This document shows positions 59,874 to 64,000 of a stretch of DNA of 64,000 nucleotides, in pieces (the first letter of the stretch is position 1; every line of letters begins with the position of its first letter). The translations under genes were made by a program, and so were the position numbers. The notes below the pieces were generated by a model. It ran no database searches. It saw nothing but the letters and a program-made list of their open reading frames with translations, and had not been told where the DNA came from. This DNA comes from Oscillibacter sp. (GTDB lineage: Bacteria; Bacillota; Clostridia; Oscillospirales; Oscillospiraceae), in assembly GCA_022791875.1 (NCBI GenBank), contig JAAVZX010000040.1, positions 1 to 64,000 of the forward strand, read 5' to 3'.

Positions 59874-59993
59874 TTACTCGATCAGGTTGCTGATAAGGTC
59901 AACCAGCGCCTTGACGAGGTTCAGGATTGCGGTAATCATGAGTACGGCTGCGAGGGTCCGGTCATGGTTGCCGCTTTTCCTTTTGCCTGCCAT
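59874..59993 (-). CDS. 39-residue membrane peptide
   Basis: Peptide with a basic N-terminus (MAGKRKSGNHDRTLAAVLMI) and an amphipathic hydrophobic helix to the end (TAILNLVKALVDLISNLIE). ATG 59993 follows AAAGGTGGTGACACG. A hairpin GGGTGGGAGGG/CCCCTCCCATCCC lies just downstream. It is transcribed against the two flanking RHH genes. A toxin-like or holin-like function is possible but not shown. Confidence 0.45.
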   Translation of the reverse strand: MAGKRKSGNHDRTLAAVLMITAILNLVKALVDLISNLIE

Positions 59994-60050
59994 CGTGTCA
60001 CCACCTTTCTGTCGGAGGCTGTTCCCTCCTGACAATGATAAGTATAGCAG

Positions 60051-60126
60051 TTATGTACATAACTTCCAATTGATAAAACAGCCAATTATGTACATAATAT
60101 TTTGTCTATTTTTGTTATGTACACAT
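60051..60126 (+). promoter_or_regulatory. Three TTATGTACATAA palindromes: operator array of the second RHH gene
   Basis: Perfect palindromes at 60051-60062 and 60086-60097 and a 9/12 match at 60115-60126 (spacing 35 and 29 bp). The third overlaps the -35 of a promoter made of TGTACA (60118-60123), a 17-bp spacer and TATAAT (60141-60146). Confidence 0.75.
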
Positions 60127-60146
60127 CTTGTGAAATGAGGTATAAT
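60118..60146 (+). promoter_or_regulatory. Promoter of the second RHH gene and Uma2 gene
   Basis: TGTACA and TATAAT with a 17-bp spacer, followed by GGGGAGGTG (RBS) and ATG 60175. Confidence 0.65.
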
Positions 60147-60174
60147 ATAGGCATACTAGGGGAGGTGTGACTAT

Positions 60175-60579
60175 ATGGGGATTACACCCGGGCGTAAGGA
60201 ATATATCTACCAGTACGCCAAAGAAAAGCTGAAACGCATACCACTTGATGTTCCAAAAACAACCTATGAGGACATTAAGGCCCACGCTACATCTATGGGC
60301 GAAAGCGTCAACGGCTTCATTAAGCGCGCCATATCTGAAACAATAGCGCGAGACGCCCCCGAAAGCCCCCCAGAGGCCGCAAGCGCGTCCGCAGGGAGCG
60401 GGGGTATCCCAGCATCCCCCGAGACGCTGGAAGCGGCCCAGGGGGCCGCAGAACGCACAGGGGAGGCCGTGGCGGACTTTGTCCGGCGTGCGGTGGAAAC
60501 ACAGGTGAAGCGGGACAAATCGGCAATAGCGTTGGGTATCAACCCGGCTACTGGGGAAAAACTGAAAAAGGAGGCGTGA
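60175..60579 (+). CDS. Tandem ribbon-helix-helix regulator
   Basis: 134-residue protein with two RHH modules: residues 20-58 (RIPLDVPKTTYEDIKAHATS, MGESVNGFIKRAISETIARD) and 80-115 (PETLEAAQGAAERTGEAVAD, FVRRAVETQVKRD). The first is close to the protein at 59.4 kb. A single polypeptide would thus carry two half-dimers. ATG 60175 follows GGGGAGGTG. Palindromes around its promoter suggest autoregulation. The Uma2-like nuclease gene follows after four bases. Confidence 0.82.
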   Translation: MGITPGRKEYIYQYAKEKLKRIPLDVPKTTYEDIKAHATSMGESVNGFIKRAISETIARDAPESPPEAASASAGSGGIPASPETLEAAQGAAERTGEAVADFVRRAVETQVKRDKSAIALGINPATGEKLKKEA

Positions 60580-60583
60580 TTTT

Positions 60584-61156
60584 ATGGCATTACCAGCAGA
60601 AAAGGCCCGGTACACGTTCGCCGACTGCCTCACATGGGAAGAGAATGAACGTATTGAAATCATCGACGGGGAAGCGGTCTTGATGGCCCCGCCGTCCAGG
60701 CTTCACCAGGAAATCAGCGTGGCAATCACTTCGCAGCTTTACAACTTCTTGGAGGGGAAGCGGTGCAAGGTGTACCCGGCTCCGTTCGCCGTCCGGCTCT
60801 TCGAGAAGGACGGGGAGGCCCCTGAAGACGTTGACACGATGGTTGAACCTGACATTTCCGTTGTGTGCGACGGCGACAAGCTGGACAAACACGGGTGCAA
60901 GGGGGCTCCAGATCTGGTAGTGGAAATCCTGTCCCCCTCCACTCAGCGACACGACCGCCTTGTAAAGCTGAGCCTGTACCAGCGGGCGGGGGTGCGGGAA
61001 TACTGGATTGTGAACCCGGAAGATCAGACTGTCCAGGTCATGTTGCATGATGGGGCCAGCCTCCGGCTCCATGAGGTTTACAGCCGTGGAGACGTGGCAA
61101 AGGTGAACGTGCTGGAGGGCTGCTTCATTGAGCTGAGCAAGGTATTCGCAGAATAA
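60584..61156 (+). CDS. Uma2-family PD-(D/E)XK endonuclease
   Basis: 190-residue protein of the Uma2 family, restriction endonuclease-like nucleases that are abundant in cyanobacteria and mobile elements. The active-site pattern is visible: VEPDISVVCD (Asp, near 87-96), APDLVVEILSPST (Asp and the VVEI Glu, near 107-120) and HDRLVKLSLYQRAGVREYWI with the conserved Lys and Tyr. Targets are unknown. ATG 60584 lies four bases after the RHH gene stop, so they are cotranscribed; the pair may form a regulated nuclease unit. A terminator follows. Confidence 0.88.
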   Translation: MALPAEKARYTFADCLTWEENERIEIIDGEAVLMAPPSRLHQEISVAITSQLYNFLEGKRCKVYPAPFAVRLFEKDGEAPEDVDTMVEPDISVVCDGDKLDKHGCKGAPDLVVEILSPSTQRHDRLVKLSLYQRAGVREYWIVNPEDQTVQVMLHDGASLRLHEVYSRGDVAKVNVLEGCFIELSKVFAE

Positions 61157-61167
61157 CGGCAAGAAGG

Positions 61168-61203
61168 GCTGGGGGAACTTTTTCCTCCAGCCTTTTATTA
61201 TGC
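61168..61203 (+). terminator. Intrinsic terminator after the Uma2 gene
   Basis: GGCTGGGGGAA pairs with CCTCCAGCC around CTTTTT, followed by TTTTATTA. The remaining 61204-61660 interval contains only short palindromes such as CCCCAATTTTGGGG and no supported gene. Confidence 0.7.
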
Positions 61204-61660
61204 CCGTATGCTGTGGCCATGCCCAAAGCCGCCCAGGAGGCCCCCAGGGGACGCAGGAGCGGCGAGGGTACAGGGCGTTTCGCCCCCCACTCCCTGCCCT
61301 GTGCTGCCTGCTGGATGGCCTTTTTGCCCGTGAGTAACGATATGCCCCCACTGGAGGGGGTTCAGCGCTGCATTGGTGCAGCGTGGGACCCGGCGGCAGT
61401 CCAGCCAGCGGAGGACGCCCCAATTTTGGGGGCAGTACCAATCAATCCAAAAGTGGATTCGTCAGGCACCGGCTGAGCTTTGAGTCCGTTGGAGCTGAGC
61501 TGAAAATTGAGCTGAGTAAAGGGTCGGGGCGTAAATACTCCCGGCCTGACCGATTTATCCATAACCCCGCTCTAAGTTGATGAAAAGCATCTATTGTCCG
61601 CGGCCTGGTTTTGGTGGAGGATAAAACCAGCAAAACGGTACAGGAAGCGGGTGAAACGGT

Positions 61661-61995
61661 ATGACGCTGAACAAGAGCCTGGCGGCCAGCATACGGCGGT
61701 ACAAGCAGGCGCGGGATCTGACCGTGGCGGAGCTGGCGGAGGACCTGCATCTTGCCGTTTCCACCACGCAGGAATATTTGAAGGGAAACTGCAACCCCGA
61801 ACGGACACGCTGGAGCTTCTTGCGGAGCGCATGGGGGTAACGGTCGGTGAGCTGCTTGCCAGCCCGCCGCCGGAGCTGGAGCGGACGGAAAGCCTGATGC
61901 AGGCGGCGGGGGTGCTGGCCGCGCTGAAGCCTGAGAAGCGGGAGAAGGCCGTGAAACTGCTGCTGGAGCTTGCGGAACTGATTGCCGGGGAGTAA
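61661..61995 (+). pseudogene. XRE-family regulator with one frameshift
   Basis: About 111-codon helix-turn-helix protein. Frame 2 from ATG 61661 gives SLAASIRRYKQARDLTVAEL and TTQEYLKGNCNP; one base appears missing in the C4 run at 61795-61798, and frame 1 continues with RTDTLELLAERMGVTVGELL and a C-terminal helix (EKREKAVKLLLELAELIAGE). The frame-2 product would lack the second half of the HTH. A continuous protein needs CCCCC at the site. It probably regulated the mobile element. Confidence 0.75.
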
Positions 61996-62040
61996 CGTCC
62001 CCGGCTTTCTTTATACCCGCAGGGGAACAGCGACCCAAAA

Positions 62041-62056
62041 TCCCAAACGTTTGGGA
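62041..62056. repeat. 16-bp perfect palindrome
   Basis: TCCCAAACGTTTGGGA is perfectly symmetric and lies 46 bases after the XRE stop codon. It could be a regulator operator or part of a larger recombination site. Confidence 0.55.
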
Positions 62057-62072
62057 ATTTGAAAGCGGCTGG

Positions 62073-62214
62073 CGTACCACTTTCGTACCACCCTCGTACT
62101 ACCCCGTTCCCTTGGATTTGAGTAACCCTGGATTTGCCGAAACGGTACACTTTTGATACACTTTTGCTACACCCCTTCAGGCCCTGTTTATGCCCTACTT
62201 TTACCCTACTCTTG
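62073..62214. repeat. Eight 11-bp iterons in three blocks
   Basis: Block A: CGTACCACTTT, CGTACCACCCT, CGTACTACCCC (62073-62105). Block B: GTACACTTTTG, ATACACTTTTG, CTACACCCCTT (62145-62177). Block C: CCCTACTTTTA, CCCTACTCTTG (62193-62214). All share a TAC at a fixed place and repeat exactly every 11 bp. They lie between the convergent XRE and sigma-like genes. Candidate roles are integrase arm-type sites or replication or transfer iterons. Confidence 0.75.
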
Positions 62215-62272
62215 CCCAACCGGCAAAGAGCGCCAGGGACGCACAGCCGCGAAGCTGTACGCCCCGTTTTGA

Positions 62273-63256
62273 CTAACCGTTGTCCTGCGGGTGGACAGGA
62301 TGAGCGGCCAGATACCGCAGAACCACATCCCGGACCTGCGTCCAGGACTTTCCCGCCCCAGCGACGTGGGCCACCTGCTGCCAGGAGAGTCCCCGCAGGA
62401 CGCGCAGGCGGAAGAACACCCGGACGGCGGGGTCCTGTATGGCGTCAATATAGTCCTGGCCCACGCCTGCGGCCTGCTGCTCCAGAGAAGGGCGGTCCAG
62501 CCTGGGACGGGACGCCCTGGGGCCTGCCAGCCGGTCCCGCCGGAAGACAATGCGCTCCACGGCGCTTTCCCCCGTGCTGTGGAACTGCCTGACGCCCACA
62601 TGCAGGTAGTAGGGGGTGCGGTCCTCAACGAACTGCTGAAGCTCCCGGCGCTGGCGCAGGGTGTACAGCGCTTTTGTCTGCCATTGCCGGACGGCCTCTT
62701 TGGAAACGCCCTGATGGTCTGCGATCTGCTCCAGGGTCTGGGCCTGAAAAAAACGGCTGCGCAAAGTTTCCCCCTGGACGGCGGGCAGCTGCGCCAGGGC
62801 CGTTTCCAAAGCCTCCCGGAGCTGTCCCCGCCAGATACGATCATCCGCGTCCTGGAGGGCATGGGCGGCGGCGGGGTCCGCCTGGAAGTCTGCCAGGGTA
62901 TTCCCGTCTGTGTCTTCGCCGACAGGTGCGTCCAGGCTATGAGCCTGATGGATGGGGTCGCGGGCCTGCCTGCGGCTGCGGATTCCTGTGGCCTGAGAAA
63001 AAGCGGTTTTAAGTGCCAGCGCCAGCCAGCCGATAAAAGCGCGCCCGGCGGCGGGGTCGTAGGTATGGGCGGCGGCAACCACGGCGATATACCCGGCGTT
63101 ATACAGGTCCCCGAATTCCACCCCGCCCAGACCGCCCGACAGCACAAGGCGTTTGTTGGCCTGCGCCGCAGCAAAGCGTTCCACCTGCCCTCACAGCTGC
63201 TCCAGCTTGTCCCGATCCCCGCCCTGGATCAGCGCTACAAGTTCCTCGTTGGTCAT
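62273..63256 (-). pseudogene. Sigma-70-like factor of a mobile element, UGA at codon 22
   Basis: 327-codon sigma-like protein. Region 2-like sequence is FGDLYNAGYIAVVAAAHTYD and region 4-like is SRFFQAQTLEQIADHQGVSK plus EAVRQWQTKALYTLR. Starting from ATG 63256 the sequence is MTNEELVALIQGGDRDKLEQ, Leu, stop, then GQVERFAAAQANKRL; related ICE/phage sigma-like proteins, as I recall them, have Trp here (LWxQVE), so TGG to TGA (63193-63191) is the simplest change. Restart at GTG 63184 would give a shortened protein with both sigma regions, so partial function is possible. A further ~90 C-terminal residues carry a helix-turn-helix-like segment (LSWQQVAHVAGAGKSWTQVR). Confidence 0.8.
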
Positions 63257-63311
63257 TGCCTGACGGCCTCCCTCGTGGTAGAATGAGATTGACAAGTTCA
63301 CATCCTACCCG

Positions 63312-63343
63312 GAGGGGGCCGCTGCGGCGGTCCTTTTCCTTTG
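63312..63343 (+). terminator. Hairpin with T-rich tail
   Basis: GGGGGCCGC pairs with GCGGCGGTCC (imperfect), followed by TTTTCCTTT. It is on the strand opposite to the local genes, so its role is unclear. The 63257-63515 gap holds nothing else I can support. Confidence 0.35.
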
Positions 63344-63515
63344 CTGGGAAGCGGGTTCCCGCGCCGCGCCGGTGATGCCTGTGGGGACACGGAATTTTAG
63401 TGAAGCGCCCAAAAATTCTTGCTGTAACTACGCGCCATTTGGGGTCGGCGGCCCCGCAGCATATCCCCCGGGGGCCTGGAAGGACCCGTTTTCAGGAGCC
63501 GCCGCCCAGCGCTGT

Positions 63516-63806
63516 TTATGCCTGTACCTGCTGAGCATCCCGCCGCCCCTGGGCGTAGGAATTGCCTGCCGCAATAAACATCCAGGCTTTCACCGCCGTC
63601 AGGAAGCGGATGATATCATCGTCGCCAGAGTTCTTTGCAATCAACTCGTCCATAAACGGGATGTCCTTCGGTTTCGCCTGGTTGATAATGTCCAGCCAGG
63701 CCGCTGTAAGCTCTTTCTCGTCCACGGACAGCGGACGGCCTATTAGCGTCTCCTGATATCCAGCGAACACGTCCAGCGGGGCGGGGAAAGTAAACGGAAT
63801 GCTCAT
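63516..63806 (-). CDS. Small mobile-element protein, unknown
   Basis: 96-residue acidic, mainly helical protein (MSIPFTFPAPLDVFAGYQET; DEKELTAAWLDIINQAKPKD; FLTAVKAWMFIAAGNSYAQG). No family recognised. ATG 63806 follows GGAAGGAGGCGTTGGT and overlaps the stop of the RecA-like gene (ATGA), so the two are coupled. Confidence 0.65.
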   Translation of the reverse strand: MSIPFTFPAPLDVFAGYQETLIGRPLSVDEKELTAAWLDIINQAKPKDIPFMDELIAKNSGDDDIIRFLTAVKAWMFIAAGNSYAQGRRDAQQVQA

Positions 63807-64000
63807 ACCAACGCCTCCTTCCGGGAGCACAGCCGCCCCGTGTGGTAATCTAAGGCCAGCTTTGCAGAGCCAAAGCATTGCCCAAATCTGTGTTTCACTA
63901 CTGATACCTTGACGATTTGCCCCGTCACCTGTCCACGCTTCATAATGTGCTCGATACGGCTGACCAGCAGCCGGACGGACGCATAATAGGGCAGTGCGCG
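63803..64000 (-). CDS. C-terminus of a RecA-like recombinase (partial, runs off the window)
   Basis: Last 65 residues of a gene that continues beyond base 64000. ALPYYASVRLLVSRIEHI followed by GQVTGQIVKVSVVKHRFG matches the RecA core pattern (ALxFYASxRLxVxRI, G...G..x+VKVxKN), after which a short Cys-containing tail (CFGSAKLALDYHTGRLCSRK) replaces the usual RecA C-terminal domain. It is probably a phage or ICE RecA-like protein. Stop TGA overlaps the next start. Confidence 0.6.
   Translation of the reverse strand, partial: RALPYYASVRLLVSRIEHIMKRGQVTGQIVKVSVVKHRFGQCFGSAKLALDYHTGRLCSRKEALV

Overview
The window looks like chromosome of a spore-forming anaerobic Firmicute of the Oscillospiraceae type (Flavonifractor/Oscillibacter-like). 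This is inferred from an alpha/beta-type SASP gene with a sigma-G-like promoter, an oxygen-independent class III ribonucleotide reductase, LarA-like proteins, SLH and BspA-type surface proteins, AAGGAGG ribosome binding sites, high GC and GC-rich palindromic intergenic repeats. No rRNA, tRNA or CRISPR array was seen.

Layout. 0-1.4 kb: relic of a large serine recombinase (5' truncated, in-frame amber). 1.4-14.7 kb: housekeeping genes: metallo-beta-lactamase fold hydrolase, SASP, XRE regulator, nrdG/nrdD, two G3E (CobW/COG0523) GTPases, an AGCS amino-acid:Na+ symporter, a YjdF-like membrane protein, a YbjN-like protein and a DHH phosphoesterase. 14.9-18.2 kb: large LRR/Cna-B/transglutaminase/SLH surface protein. 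18.3-26.6 kb: an eight-gene minus-strand sugar-acid operon (enolase-superfamily enzyme, DgoD, LarA-like protein, TRAP transporter, two SDRs), divergent from a GntR/FCD regulator; the promoter and two operator-like palindromes are visible. 28.4-33.5 kb: hybrid histidine kinase, solute-binding lipoprotein and CidA/LrgB pair.

33.7-49.7 kb is the accessory region. First come three ankyrin-like proteins, a vWA protein with a DUF2201-like N-terminus, a MoxR ATPase and a CbxX-like AAA ATPase. Then, from its own promoter, comes an operon of a small unknown protein, a PLD-fold (HKD-like) protein, an SF2 helicase and a WYL regulator, followed by an unknown protein. The whole block resembles an NTPase/nuclease conflict or defence island. 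It carries ten lesions in about 13 kb: eight one-base indels, most in or beside short homopolymers, and two in-frame ambers at positions best explained as Gln. Host genes of the same composition on both sides show none. The island therefore looks eroded, or has locally poor consensus.

50.1-57.3 kb: transglutaminase-like lipoprotein, a minimal type IV pilus/T2SS-like operon (GspF, four pseudopilin-like proteins, PilT), an unknown gene behind a long leader with three tandem 44-nt hairpin repeats, and a second LarA-like gene. 57.6-64 kb: left part of a mobile element (small accessory proteins, two RHH regulators with operator triplets, two tiny hydrophobic peptides, Uma2 nuclease, a frameshifted XRE gene, eight 11-bp iterons, a sigma-like gene with a UGA where Trp is expected, and the C-terminus of a RecA-like protein).

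Non-coding architecture is prominent: two copies (plus a fragment) of a ~310-bp nested-hairpin element whose stems differ by compensating changes, and six copies of a modular GC-rich palindromic repeat between genes.
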